64,000 bases of DNA from Neisseria weaveri (GCF_900638685.1 NZ_LR134533.1:1302001-1366000), one strand, 5' to 3'. Counted from the first letter of the stretch, positions 1 through 8,442 are shown. The notes: a model not told the origin generated them from the sequence alone. Numbers and translations: made by a program.

Positions 1-115
1 AGCCTGCGGCCGGCGAGATCCATGCAATCAAAATACCTAAAATCAAACCGATAAAAATTTGTTTTACCAAGCTGACGCGGTTGACCGCATCAACGACAGG
101 GTTTCCACTTGCCAT
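1..115 (-). CDS. sstT: Serine/threonine:Na+ symporter SstT, 5' end only
   Basis: Only the first 38 codons are inside the window; the gene runs off the left edge. The visible N-terminus contains SLVKQIFIGLILGILIAWIS, the start of the first membrane helix. It closely resembles the N-terminus of the SstT sodium:serine/threonine symporter of the inner membrane (dicarboxylate/amino acid:cation symporter family). The ATG at 115 is the first in-frame start and the helix follows directly. The gene is divergent from uvrD. The name rests on a short N-terminal match, so the subfamily is less certain than the family. Confidence 0.75.
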   Translation of the reverse strand, partial: MASGNPVVDAVNRVSLVKQIFIGLILGILIAWISPAAG

Positions 116-459
116 CACAAGTCCTTTAAATAATGTTAAGAAACAGCAGTATTTTAAAATAAAAGCCTTAAAATGGTAAGCTTGCGTTGAAAACGGCATG
201 AAAAATCATGATTTTGGATTTTGTTGAAGAAATATTTTTTATTTTCAATCAAATAGTAATATTTTTCATTTTATCGCCAATAATCCGCAAGATAATGCCC
301 TTAGTAAAATGAAATGCCTACATTTTTACATTAAAGAGAACAATCTGCTGATATTGCAAACTGCATAAAGTCATACGGGAGGCCGTCTGAAATTTTGGGT
401 TTCAGACGGCCTAATCCATTACAATACAGCCTGTTTCATTTTTTCAGACGGCCTCTTCT
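116..459. other. Divergent sstT/uvrD intergenic region
   Basis: About 344 bases without a gene. The sstT-proximal part is AT-rich and should hold both divergent promoters, but I could not pick convincing -35/-10 pairs. The uvrD-proximal part holds an inverted DUS pair (380-412) and a further single DUS copy (441-454) that ends only five bases before the uvrD start. Confidence 0.6.
380..412. repeat. Inverted DUS pair in a divergent promoter region
   Basis: Two copies of AGGCCGTCTGAAA face each other across a 7-base loop. Such pairs usually act as terminators behind Neisseria genes. Here it lies between two divergent genes, so it cannot end either transcript and presumably serves DNA uptake or forms a hairpin in the uvrD leader. 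Confidence 0.85.
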
Positions 460-2661
460 ATGTTTCCCGAGCAATCCGCCCCTTCCTTGCTGCAAGGCTT
501 AAACTCCGAACAACTTTCCGCCGTAACTTGGCCGCCGCAATCCGCCCTCGTGCTTGCCGGAGCGGGCAGCGGCAAAACCCGCGTACTCACCACCCGCATC
601 GCATGGCTGCTGCAAAGCGGCCAAGCAAGCGTGCACAGCATTATGGCCGTTACCTTTACCAACAAAGCCGCCAAAGAAATGCAAACCCGCTTAAGCGCAA
701 TGCTGCCCGTTAACGTGCGCGCCATGTGGCTCGGCACCTTTCACGGCCTCTGCCACCGCTTCCTGCGCCTGCACCACAAAAACGCAGGGCTGCCTTCTGC
801 CTTTCAGATTCTCGACAGCGCCGACCAGCTCGCCTTAATCAAACGCCTGCTCAAACAGCTCAACATCGCCGAAGAAATCATCGCCCCGCGCACCTTGCAA
901 GGCTTTATCAACGCCCAAAAAGAAAGCGGCCTGCGCGCCTCATCCCTGCAAGCCCCCGATCCGCACACACAGCGCATGATCGAGTGTTATGCCGAATACG
1001 ACAAAGCGTGCAACCGCGAAGGCGTGGTCGATTTTGCCGAACTGATGCTGCGAAGTTACGAAATCCTGCAAGCCAACGAAATCCTGCGCCGCCATTACCA
1101 AAACCGCTTCAACCACATTTTGGTAGACGAATTCCAAGACACCAACAAACTGCAATACGCATGGCTGAAGCTCATCGCCGGCGAACACGCCGCCGTATTT
1201 GCCGTGGGCGACGACGACCAATCCATCTACCGCTTCCGCGGCGCACACGTCGGCAACATGACCGCCCTCATGCACGAGTTTCACATCGACGCACCCATCA
1301 AACTCGAGCAGAACTACCGTTCAGACGGCAACATCCTCACCGCCGCCAACGCCGTGATAGAAAACAACGCCGAACGCCTCGGCAAAAACCTGCGCACCGA
1401 TGCCGCCGCCGGCGACAAAATCCGCTTTTACTCCGCCCCCATCGATTCCGACGAAGCCCAATTCATCGTAGACGAAGCCAAATCCCTGCAACGCGAAGGC
1501 CGCACACTCGACCAAATGGCCGTGCTCTACCGCAGCAACGCCCAATCGCGCATCATCGAACAAGCCCTGTTCCGCGCCGGCATCCCCTACAAAATCTACG
1601 GCGGCCTGCGCTTCTACGAACGGCAGGAAATCAAACACGCACTCGCCTACCTGCGCCTCTCCGTCAACCCCGACGACGACAACGCCCTTTTGCGCGTTAT
1701 CAACATGCCCCCGCGCGGCATCGGCACCCGCACCATCGAAAACATCCAAGCCGCAGCCGCCGAACAAGGCATCTCCCTATGGCAGGCCGCCTGCGGCATG
1801 GGCGCAAAAGCCACCAAAGTCGCCGCCTTCGTTCGCCTGATAGAAAACCTCCAAGCCCAAGCCCCCAACGTATCCCTGCAAGAAATGATGCTCGGCATCA
1901 CCCGCGACAGCGGCCTCGTCGAATACTACCAAACCCAAAAAGGCGACCATCAAGACCGCCTCGACAACCTCGACGAACTCGTCAACGCCGCCGTCGCCTT
2001 CAGGCCGTCTGAAAGCAACTTCGAAATCCTCCCCGAAAACGCCGCCGAAAACCCGCTCTTCCCCATCCTCGCCTTCTTAAGCAACGCCGCCCTCGAATCC
2101 GGCGAAAACCAAGCCGGCGAAGGCGAAGAAGCCCTGCAAATGATGACCGTACACGCCGCCAAAGGGCTGGAGTTCGACACCGTATTCCTCACCGGCATGG
2201 AAGAAGGCCTCTTCCCCAGCGAATACAGCCTCGCCGAACGCGGCGGCCTCGAAGAAGAACGCCGCCTCATGTACGTTGCCATCACCCGCGCCAAAAAACG
2301 CCTCTACATCAGCATGTCCCAACAACGCCTGCTGCACGGCCAAACCCACTTCGGCATCGTCTCCCGCTTCGTCGAAGAAATCCCCGAAGAAGTGCTGCAC
2401 CGCCTCTCGCCCCCGCCCAAACGCTTCAACAGCTTTACCGACGTGCCCAAAACCAAAAACCGCACAGCCGTCGAACACTACGACCTGCCGCAAGAATACG
2501 CAGGCTTCCGCATCGGCCAAAACGTGCGCCACGCCAAATTCGGCACCGGAGTCATCATCGATGCCGTCAACAAAGGCGAATCCGCACGGCTTACCGTGAA
2601 TTTCGGGAAAGAAGGGATTAAAGAACTGGATACCAAGTTTGCCAAGCTCGAGGCCGTCTGA
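460..2661 (+). CDS. uvrD: DNA helicase II (UvrD/PcrA family)
   Basis: This 733-residue superfamily 1A 3'-5' DNA helicase acts in nucleotide excision and mismatch repair. The Walker A motif AGAGSGKT is at residues 33-40, followed by motif Ia (AVTFTNKAA), motif II (LVDEFQDT), the GDDDQSIYRFRGA motif, the QNYRS motif, and motifs V/VI (TVHAAKGLEFD, VAITRAKKRL). The C-terminus ends in the small Tudor-like domain typical of UvrD/PcrA (VRHAKFGTGVI). Length is normal for the family. No clear Shine-Dalgarno precedes ATG 460; the start is chosen because the conserved N-terminus (LLQGLNSEQLSAV) follows at once. The last codons, E-A-V-stop, are supplied by a DUS. An in-frame DUS also lies near 2002-2014. 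Confidence 0.95.
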   Translation: MFPEQSAPSLLQGLNSEQLSAVTWPPQSALVLAGAGSGKTRVLTTRIAWLLQSGQASVHSIMAVTFTNKAAKEMQTRLSAMLPVNVRAMWLGTFHGLCHRFLRLHHKNAGLPSAFQILDSADQLALIKRLLKQLNIAEEIIAPRTLQGFINAQKESGLRASSLQAPDPHTQRMIECYAEYDKACNREGVVDFAELMLRSYEILQANEILRRHYQNRFNHILVDEFQDTNKLQYAWLKLIAGEHAAVFAVGDDDQSIYRFRGAHVGNMTALMHEFHIDAPIKLEQNYRSDGNILTAANAVIENNAERLGKNLRTDAAAGDKIRFYSAPIDSDEAQFIVDEAKSLQREGRTLDQMAVLYRSNAQSRIIEQALFRAGIPYKIYGGLRFYERQEIKHALAYLRLSVNPDDDNALLRVINMPPRGIGTRTIENIQAAAAEQGISLWQAACGMGAKATKVAAFVRLIENLQAQAPNVSLQEMMLGITRDSGLVEYYQTQKGDHQDRLDNLDELVNAAVAFRPSESNFEILPENAAENPLFPILAFLSNAALESGENQAGEGEEALQMMTVHAAKGLEFDTVFLTGMEEGLFPSEYSLAERGGLEEERRLMYVAITRAKKRLYISMSQQRLLHGQTHFGIVSRFVEEIPEEVLHRLSPPPKRFNSFTDVPKTKNRTAVEHYDLPQEYAGFRIGQNVRHAKFGTGVIIDAVNKGESARLTVNFGKEGIKELDTKFAKLEAV

Positions 2662-2710
2662 AAGAGATGTAGGCTGTTGGGAAGTTTGATGCGCTGTTTT
2701 CAGACGGCCT
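2651..2710. terminator. Inverted DUS pair overlapping the uvrD stop codon
   Basis: AGGCCGTCTGAAA at 2651 includes the uvrD stop TGA (2659-2661) and faces TTTTCAGACGGCCT at 2697-2710. The long loop makes it a weaker hairpin than the compact pairs elsewhere, but it is in the usual place for a DUS terminator. Confidence 0.7.
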
Positions 2711-2723
2711 CAGATACGAATGA

Positions 2724-2806
2724 TGTAGGTCGGATTCTTGAATCCGACATTGTGGGGCGTTGTGGCAAGTTTGGGCAGATTGTCGGATACGAGTATCCGA
2801 CCTACA
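2724..2806. repeat. 83-bp inverted-repeat element (MITE-like)
   Basis: A perfect 12-bp terminal inverted repeat (TGTAGGTCGGAT at 2724-2735, ATCCGACCTACA at 2795-2806) bounds an 83-bp unit. Each end is itself a small palindrome of the type GTCGGATTC-n-GAATCCGAC. Similar GTAGGTCGGATTC words are, as I recall, dispersed through Neisseria genomes. No open frame is convincing inside it. Confidence 0.7.
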
Positions 2807-2864
2807 ATCATTATTTTGATTTGGTAGTAAAGAGTAAGATAACAAACAACAAAAGGGAATTGAA

Positions 2865-4145
2865 ATGGAAGAGAAATTAACACCGGAAGAAATACAGAAA
2901 ATTCTTGAAGAACACAAGCGATGGCTTGATAGTGGAAGAAAAGAGGGAAAGCGTGCAAACCTTGAAGGAGCAATCCTTAAAGGAGCAATCCTTAAAGGAG
3001 CAATCCTTAAAGGAGCAATCCTTAAAGGAGCAATCCTTGAAGGAGCAATCCTTGAAGGAGCAATCCTTGAAGGAGCAATCCTTATAGGGGCAGACCTTAG
3101 AAGAGCAGACCTTAGAAGAGCAGTCCTTAGAGGAGTAGACCTTTGGGGAGCACTCCTTTGGGGAGCACTCCTTTGGGGAGCAGACCTTAGAGGAGCAGAC
3201 CTTAGAGGAGCAGACCTTAGAGGAGCAGACCTTAGAGGAGCAGACCTTAGAGGAGCAGACCTTAGAGGAGCATTCCTTGAAGGAGCACTCCTTGAAGGAG
3301 CACTCCTTGAAGGATCAATAGGTATAAATAGAAATATCGATAAAGCTGTCGAGTTAAAACAAAATGTACAGGAGTATGAGCAACAAATTCAAAAGTTAAA
3401 AAATGAGTTGGAAATAGCAAAAGAATCGGTTGGTAATAATGAATCTGTTGGTAATAATGAAGAGCAAATAGAGGAATTAAATAACAAACTAAAAGCAGTG
3501 GAATCAAGCAAACAGCAAACCGAAGAGAAATTACAGAAGTTAAAAGAACAAAATGAACAATTAAAAACGGAATTGAGTGGCCGAATTAACGATGCCAAAA
3601 AATCGTTGGAGGGAGCATTAAAAAATACAGATGATAAAATTCGAAGTAACTTTTTTTGGGCTAGATGTCTTGGAATTATCGGGATCTTGATTTTCATTAT
3701 TGTTGTTTCGGTTTTGATTGCGATTCCAATTTATATATGGTGCAAAAAAACGCTTCCTGTTCCTGCTCCTGAAAATAGTTGGCATATGATTTTCTATACT
3801 TTTCCTGTAGTTGCTATCATTCTGATTGCTACTACTTTATTGCGCCATCAAAAAGTCTTGCTTAGTGAGGTCCGCTCTTTTTCTATGATGAAGCACCAAA
3901 TTGAACTATATAGCGGCTTACTTGAAGCCTCACAACACGCAGCTGCAAGTATGGGTGATACTCAAAAAGCCAATGAATATGTGCAGGAAACCTTTACCCA
4001 AATCCGCAACCGCTTGCTGTCGGAGCAGATACGGCAAGATCATCATCATCAGCCGTTAGATAGTAAGGAAGAAGACGTGGGTTCGGATAAGATCATCAAT
4101 CTGTTGGATAAAATTACCAATTTGGCCAATAAAAAGCCGTCTTAA
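2865..4145 (+). CDS. Pentapeptide-repeat, coiled-coil membrane protein
   Basis: A 426-residue protein of unknown function in three parts. Residues 31-150 are 24 uninterrupted pentapeptides (ANLEG, AILKG, AILEG, ADLRR, ALLWG, ADLRG), predicted to fold as a right-handed quadrilateral beta-helix. Residues about 155-262 are charged and heptad-like (EQIEELNNKLKAVES, EKLQKLKEQNEQLKTEL), consistent with a coiled coil. Two hydrophobic segments follow at about 269-290 and 308-328, then a hydrophilic C-terminus. There is no signal peptide, so the repeat domain is probably cytoplasmic and tethered to the inner membrane. ATG 2865 follows AAAGGGAATTGAA, an acceptable ribosome site. The DNA repeats are nearly exact 15-mers, so repeat number could change by in-frame recombination. 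Gene and base use are AT-richer than neighbours. The function is not assignable from sequence. Confidence 0.85.
   Translation: MEEKLTPEEIQKILEEHKRWLDSGRKEGKRANLEGAILKGAILKGAILKGAILKGAILEGAILEGAILEGAILIGADLRRADLRRAVLRGVDLWGALLWGALLWGADLRGADLRGADLRGADLRGADLRGADLRGAFLEGALLEGALLEGSIGINRNIDKAVELKQNVQEYEQQIQKLKNELEIAKESVGNNESVGNNEEQIEELNNKLKAVESSKQQTEEKLQKLKEQNEQLKTELSGRINDAKKSLEGALKNTDDKIRSNFFWARCLGIIGILIFIIVVSVLIAIPIYIWCKKTLPVPAPENSWHMIFYTFPVVAIILIATTLLRHQKVLLSEVRSFSMMKHQIELYSGLLEASQHAAASMGDTQKANEYVQETFTQIRNRLLSEQIRQDHHHQPLDSKEEDVGSDKIINLLDKITNLANKKPS
2955..3314 (+). repeat. 15-bp in-frame tandem repeat array
   Basis: 24 units of 15 bp encode the pentapeptides. Two sub-blocks are almost identical at DNA level: four units reading AAAGGAGCAATCCTT near 2975-3034 and six units reading AGAGGAGCAGACCTT near 3185-3275. 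Because the unit is a multiple of three, gain or loss of units changes length without shifting frame. Confidence 0.9.
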
Positions 4146-4158
4146 AAACTTAACTGGG

Positions 4159-4184
4159 TCGGGCATTTTTGCCCGATTTTTTAT
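4159..4184 (+). terminator. Rho-independent terminator after the pentapeptide gene
   Basis: Stem TCGGGCA / TGCCCGA with a short T loop, followed by six T residues. It is one of the few non-DUS terminators in the left half. Confidence 0.85.
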
Positions 4185-4387
4185 CGGCATAAACTTTCAA
4201 TAGACGCTGCCGGCAAGCGTTTTCTTACATATCGGGGCGGTTGGATTGCGGGGTTGTTGATAAAGCACAAGGTTCGGGCATTTGGGCTTGATGCGGGGCA
4301 AGCCGGTTTGTACACTTGTTGCGGTAAACAATAAGGTCCGGCCGGGTTGCTCCGCCGGATGATGAAAAAAGATAAGGAAAACCGATT

Positions 4388-5215
4388 ATGAAAATGTTTA
4401 ATAAGCTGGTGTTGGCCGGTGCGGCTTCTGCGGCTTTGTCTTCTTGTGCGGCGATTAAGGATGCGATTGATTCGATTCCGGATACGCCGCAGCCGAACGG
4501 GGCTTACCGTTCGGTCGTGGTGCCGGATTTGGCCGGCGACGGTTTCGGCAATGTGGAATTGCGGATTTACGGTAAAAACCATGTGCGCGGCGAGTCGGTG
4601 GATATCGGTACGCTGATTCAGAATACGGTTACCAACGAGCCTTACCGGCTGCTGGCCGATAGGGAAGAGAAGGGTGTGAAAAGCCGTTTTAAAGAAGAGG
4701 GTGTGGCGCGGATTTATAAAAACCATTATTCGGCGGTGTTGGCTGCCCATGCGGAAAAGCAGACGCATAATCATGTTGTGAACCGTGTCGATCAAACCAA
4801 AGTTTTGGCGGTTCAGGGTTTGGCAACGCGTACGGAAGATATGGCTAAGTTTAAAGGTACTTACCTTTACGACGGCGTGGCGTTTACCGGCAAGGATAAA
4901 GAGGGCAGGTTGAGTTATTCTGTGGACTTTGATAACCGCACGGGTAACGGTGTGGTGCGTTGGACGGGCAGCAATGAGGAGTTGAAACTGCACGCCGGCA
5001 GCTTGACCCAATTCGCGCCTGACGATGCGTTTCAGGCGCAATGGGGGGTTCAAGGTGCGGCGGTTCAGGACGGCAATCCCGGTCTTTACCGGGTGGGGCT
5101 GTTCGGGCCTAAAGCCGATGAAATTGCAGGCAGTGCGCAGGTCGGTGTCGGCGGCAACATCCGGCATATCGGTTTGGGCGGCAGAAAGATTCCTTTTTTG
5201 AAGAAAGACAAATAA
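4388..5215 (+). CDS. Factor H binding protein-like surface lipoprotein
   Basis: A 275-residue lipoprotein. The signal peptide ends in the lipobox LSSC with the lipidated cysteine at residue 20. The C-terminal half matches the meningococcal fHbp pattern as I know it: YKNHYSAV, then KFKGTYLYDGVAFTGKDKEGRLSYSVDFDNRTGNG, then YRVGLFGPKADEIAGSAQV and NIRHIGLGG. The equivalent fHbp stretches are YKQSHSAL, the GKLTYTIDF...GNG strand pair, SLGIFGGKAQEVAGSAEV and GIRHIGLAAKQ. The fold is therefore probably the fHbp/TbpB-type C-terminal beta-barrel. Meningococcal fHbp recruits complement factor H; whether this divergent copy does so cannot be told. It ends in a basic extension (KIPFLKKDK) absent from fHbp. 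ATG 4388 follows AAGGAAAACC. It is a single-gene unit closed by a DUS terminator. Other members of the transferrin-binding-protein-like family remain an alternative. Confidence 0.8.
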   Translation: MKMFNKLVLAGAASAALSSCAAIKDAIDSIPDTPQPNGAYRSVVVPDLAGDGFGNVELRIYGKNHVRGESVDIGTLIQNTVTNEPYRLLADREEKGVKSRFKEEGVARIYKNHYSAVLAAHAEKQTHNHVVNRVDQTKVLAVQGLATRTEDMAKFKGTYLYDGVAFTGKDKEGRLSYSVDFDNRTGNGVVRWTGSNEELKLHAGSLTQFAPDDAFQAQWGVQGAAVQDGNPGLYRVGLFGPKADEIAGSAQVGVGGNIRHIGLGGRKIPFLKKDK

Positions 5216-5247
5216 GGCCGTTTGGTTTATATATAAAGACAAGGTTG

Positions 5248-5277
5248 AGGCCGTCTGAATGTTCAGACGGCCTTTTT
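5248..5277 (+). terminator. DUS hairpin terminator
   Basis: AGGCCGTCTGAA and TTCAGACGGCCT meet almost without a loop and are followed by a run of T. It closes the lipoprotein gene. A further single DUS lies at 5323-5336, just before the mscS-like gene. Confidence 0.9.
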
Positions 5278-5388
5278 ATATGGTTTGACGGAAAGGGGAA
5301 AATGTTTATCGAAGCGGCGGTATTTTCAGACGGCCTTATCCTTTATAATCGCTCTGCGGATTGGCATTGGAAACGGAATAGCTGAATT

Positions 5389-6237
5389 ATGTGGGAAACG
5401 ATCAACCATTATCTTTACAACGGCCCGGTTAAAGGGGAAATTATCGAGTCGGTTTTGATGATTGCCGGCGTGTTGCTGTTTCGCGGCATTTTGCTGCAAA
5501 CGCAGTTCCGCAGCCATCCGGAAATGGAAATCGAAACCAAACGGCGTTGGGTGGTGGTGAGCCGCAATGTTACGCTGATTGTGGTTTTGTTCGGGTTGGC
5601 GGTGATTTGGGCGGCGCAGATTCAGACTTTGGCTTTGTCGATGTTTGCGGTGGCGGCGGCGATTGTGCTGGCGACCAAAGAGCTGATTATGTGTTTGTCG
5701 GGCAGCTTGCTGCGGGCCACGACCAAACAGTATTCGGTGGGCGACTATATCGAAGTCGGCGGCCTGCGCGGCCGGGTGGTGGACATCAATCTGCTCAATA
5801 CTTTGATGATGCAGATCGGCCCGAATCCGCTGGTGGGGCAGTTGAGCGGTAAAACCGTATCGTTTCCCAACAGTCTGCTGCTGAGCTATTCGGTGCAGCG
5901 CGACAATATTTTGGGCGTTTATGTGATTCATACGTTTGATATTCCGGTGCCGATTCATTTGGATTCGGATGCGATTGTCGTGCCGTTGCAGGCTTTATTG
6001 GATAAATTGTGTACGCCTTATGTCGATGCGATTTCGCACGAGCTGGCGGAAATCCAAACGCAGAAACTGTTTATCACGCCGGCGGCGCAGCCGCGGGTGA
6101 GCCGCGTGCCGAAAGACGACAAGCTCTACAATATTATCGTGCGCTTTGCCGCGCCGGTATCGAAGCGTTTGGAAATCCAGCAGGCGGTGATGGACGAATT
6201 TTTGCGCGTGCAATACCGCTTGCTGAACGAAAAATAA
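5389..6237 (+). CDS. Small-conductance mechanosensitive channel (MscS family)
   Basis: A 282-residue inner-membrane channel that would open under membrane tension to release solutes on osmotic downshift. Three hydrophobic helices lie in the first 110 residues. They are followed by the MscS beta-domain signature VGDYIEVGGLRGRVVDINLLNT and VSFPNSLLLS, and then a cytoplasmic alpha/beta domain. The pore-lining helix (ALSMFAVAAAIVLATKELIMCLSGSLL) has the small-residue pattern expected of the third helix. Length is close to E. coli MscS (286). No strong ribosome site is visible before ATG 5389. It is a monocistronic unit bounded by DUS hairpins. Confidence 0.88.
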   Translation: MWETINHYLYNGPVKGEIIESVLMIAGVLLFRGILLQTQFRSHPEMEIETKRRWVVVSRNVTLIVVLFGLAVIWAAQIQTLALSMFAVAAAIVLATKELIMCLSGSLLRATTKQYSVGDYIEVGGLRGRVVDINLLNTLMMQIGPNPLVGQLSGKTVSFPNSLLLSYSVQRDNILGVYVIHTFDIPVPIHLDSDAIVVPLQALLDKLCTPYVDAISHELAEIQTQKLFITPAAQPRVSRVPKDDKLYNIIVRFAAPVSKRLEIQQAVMDEFLRVQYRLLNEK

Positions 6238-6246
6238 ATTATGGCA

Positions 6247-6285
6247 AAGGCCGTCTGAAAGAAAATCAATGTTCAGACGGCCTTT
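6247..6285 (+). terminator. DUS hairpin terminator
   Basis: AAGGCCGTCTGAAA faces TTCAGACGGCCTTT nine bases behind the mscS-like stop codon. It is followed by AT-rich sequence. Confidence 0.8.
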
Positions 6286-6338
6286 AATATCAAATAGTAT
6301 GGCACTATATAAACAGTCGATAAAACACATCATTATTA

Positions 6339-6377
6339 TTTTTCAGACGGCCTCACCCCATTCAGGCCGTCTGAAAA
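6339..6377. repeat. Inverted DUS pair in the prlC leader
   Basis: A second pair, in the opposite arrangement (TTTTCAGACGGCCT then AGGCCGTCTGAAAA), ends 16 bases before the prlC start codon. It would form a hairpin in the prlC 5' untranslated region. Confidence 0.75.
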
Positions 6378-6393
6378 CATCCAAAGGAAAACC

Positions 6394-8442
6394 ATGAGCA
6401 ACGTATTACTGAACCTCGCCGACGAACCCCGTTTCGACCGCATCCAAACCGCCGATATCCGCCCCGCGATGGAAACCGCCATGAGCGAAGCACGCGCCCA
6501 AATCGCCGCCGTCAAAGCCCAAAGCGACATCACCTGGAACAACACCGTCGAGCAGCTTACCGACATTACCGAACGCGTCGGCCGCATTTGGGGCGTGGTA
6601 GCGCACCTGAATTCGGTGGTCGACACGCCCGAACTGCGTGCCGTTTATAACGAATTGATGCCCGAAGTAACCGTATTCTTTACCGAAATCGGCCAAGACA
6701 TCGAGCTGTACGAACGCTTCAAAGCAATTAAAAACTCGCCCGAATTCGCCAAACTCGATGCCGCCCAACAAACCAAACTCAACCACGACCTGCGCGACTT
6801 CGTATTAAGCGGTGCCGAATTGCCGCCCGAACAGCAGGCCGAATTTGCCGCACTGCAAACCGAAGGCGCACAGCTCGGCGCGCAGTTCTCGCAAAACGTG
6901 CTCGATGCCACCGATGCCTTCGCGCTTTATTTCGATAACGACAGCGAACTCTCCGGCCTGCCCGAAGACGCAATGGCCATGTTTGCCGCCGCAGCCCAAG
7001 CCGAAGGCAAAGAAGGCTACAAAATCGGCCTGCAAATGCCGCACTACATCGCCGTGATGCAGTATGCCGACAACCGCGAATTGCGCGAAAACATCTACCG
7101 CGCCTACGTTACCCGCGCCAGCGAATTGAGCGACGAAGGCAAGTTCGACAACACCGCCAACATCGGCCGCCGCTTGGAAATCGCCTTGCAGGAAGCCAAA
7201 CTGCTGGGCTTCGCCAACTTCGCCGAACTTTCGCTCGCCACCAAAATGGCCGAAACCCCGCAGCAAGTGCTGGATTTCCTGCACGACTTGGCCCGCCGCG
7301 CCAAACCGTTCGCCGAAAAAGACTTGGCCGAAGTGCAGGCGTTCGCGCGCGAAACCTTGGGCATTGCCGACCCGCAATCGTGGGATCTGACCTACGCCAG
7401 CGAAAAACTGCGCCAAGCCAAATACGCTTTCAGCGAAACCGAAGTGAAAAAATACTTCCCCGTCAGCAAAGTGCTGGCCGGCCTGTTTGCCCAAGTCAAC
7501 CGTTTGTACGGCGTGAACTTCATTGAAAAAACCGTACCCGTGTGGCACCCCGACGTGCGCTATTTCGAATTGGAAAAAGGCGGCTCGATCATCGGCGGCG
7601 TGTATCTCGACCTGTTTGCCCGCGAAGGCAAACGCGGCGGCGCTTGGATGAACGACTACCGCGGCCGCCGCCGTTTCATCTCCGGCAACCGCATCGGCCA
7701 AACCCAAACGCCGGTGGCTTACTTGGTGTGCAACTTCACCCCGCCCGTAAACGGCAAAGAATCGCGCCTCAGCCACGACGAAATCATCACCCTCTACCAC
7801 GAAACCGGCCACGGCCTGCACCACCTGCTCACGCAAGTCGACGAATTGGGCGTATCCGGCATCAACGGCGTGGAGTGGGACGCAGTCGAACTGCCGAGCC
7901 AGTTTATGGAAAACTTTGCGTGGGAATACGACGTGCTGGCGGAAATGTCGTCGCACGAAGACAACGGTGCCGCCCTGCCGCGCGAATTATTCGACAAAAT
8001 GGTGGCAGCGAAAAACTTCCAACGCGGCATGTTCCTCGTGCGCCAAATGGAATTCGCCCTGTTCGACATGTTGATTTACAGTGAAAGCGACGCAGGCCGT
8101 CTGAAAAACTGGGCGCAGGTGTTGGAAAACGTGCGTAAAGAAGTAGCCGTTATCCAGCCGCCTGCCTACAACCGCTTTGCCAACAGCTTCAGCCATATCT
8201 TTGCGGGCGGCTATTCGGCAGGCTATTACAGCTACGCATGGGCGGAAGTGCTGTCGGCCGATGCCTACGCCGCCTTTGAAGAAAGCGACGACATCAAAGC
8301 CACCGGCAAACGCTTTTGGATGGAAATCCTCGCCGTCGGCGGTTCGCGCAGCGCAATGGAATCGTTCAAAGCCTTCCGCGGCCGCGAACCGCAAATCGAT
8401 GCCTTACTGCGCCACAGCGGGTTTGATGTGGAAGCTGCTTGA
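6394..8442 (+). CDS. prlC: Oligopeptidase A (M3 family metallopeptidase)
   Basis: A 682-residue cytoplasmic zinc oligopeptidase that degrades peptides and cleaved signal peptides. The zinc site HETGH is at residues 469-473. A downstream glutamate should supply the third ligand in the ENFAWEYDVL region, and the tyrosine-rich substrate loop IFAGGYSAGYYSYAW is present near residue 605. Length matches E. coli OpdA (680). ATG 6394 is preceded by AAAGGAAAACC. A DUS copy is embedded in the coding sequence near 8093-8106 (G-R-L-K). The gene is transcribed alone and ends before a DUS terminator. Confidence 0.95.
   Translation: MSNVLLNLADEPRFDRIQTADIRPAMETAMSEARAQIAAVKAQSDITWNNTVEQLTDITERVGRIWGVVAHLNSVVDTPELRAVYNELMPEVTVFFTEIGQDIELYERFKAIKNSPEFAKLDAAQQTKLNHDLRDFVLSGAELPPEQQAEFAALQTEGAQLGAQFSQNVLDATDAFALYFDNDSELSGLPEDAMAMFAAAAQAEGKEGYKIGLQMPHYIAVMQYADNRELRENIYRAYVTRASELSDEGKFDNTANIGRRLEIALQEAKLLGFANFAELSLATKMAETPQQVLDFLHDLARRAKPFAEKDLAEVQAFARETLGIADPQSWDLTYASEKLRQAKYAFSETEVKKYFPVSKVLAGLFAQVNRLYGVNFIEKTVPVWHPDVRYFELEKGGSIIGGVYLDLFAREGKRGGAWMNDYRGRRRFISGNRIGQTQTPVAYLVCNFTPPVNGKESRLSHDEIITLYHETGHGLHHLLTQVDELGVSGINGVEWDAVELPSQFMENFAWEYDVLAEMSSHEDNGAALPRELFDKMVAAKNFQRGMFLVRQMEFALFDMLIYSESDAGRLKNWAQVLENVRKEVAVIQPPAYNRFANSFSHIFAGGYSAGYYSYAWAEVLSADAYAAFEESDDIKATGKRFWMEILAVGGSRSAMESFKAFRGREPQIDALLRHSGFDVEAA

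Noticed and set aside
726..2012. 428-residue plus-strand frame inside uvrD
   Set aside because: Arginine/proline/histidine-rich out-of-frame shadow of the GC-rich uvrD gene.
2905..3087. 60-residue LKEQS-repeat frame inside the pentapeptide gene
   Set aside because: It is the +1 frame shadow of the 15-bp repeats with no ribosome site.
2955..3314. Regular 15-bp repeats that could be mistaken for a CRISPR-like array
   Set aside because: There are no spacers; the units are contiguous, in frame and encode pentapeptides.
4181..5242. 353-residue minus-strand frame opposite the lipoprotein gene
   Set aside because: Composition is rich in R, H, Q and N as in antisense shadows; the plus-strand gene has a signal peptide, lipobox and homologues.
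6805..7956. 383-residue minus-strand frame opposite prlC
   Set aside because: Antisense shadow; prlC has the complete M3 peptidase motifs.
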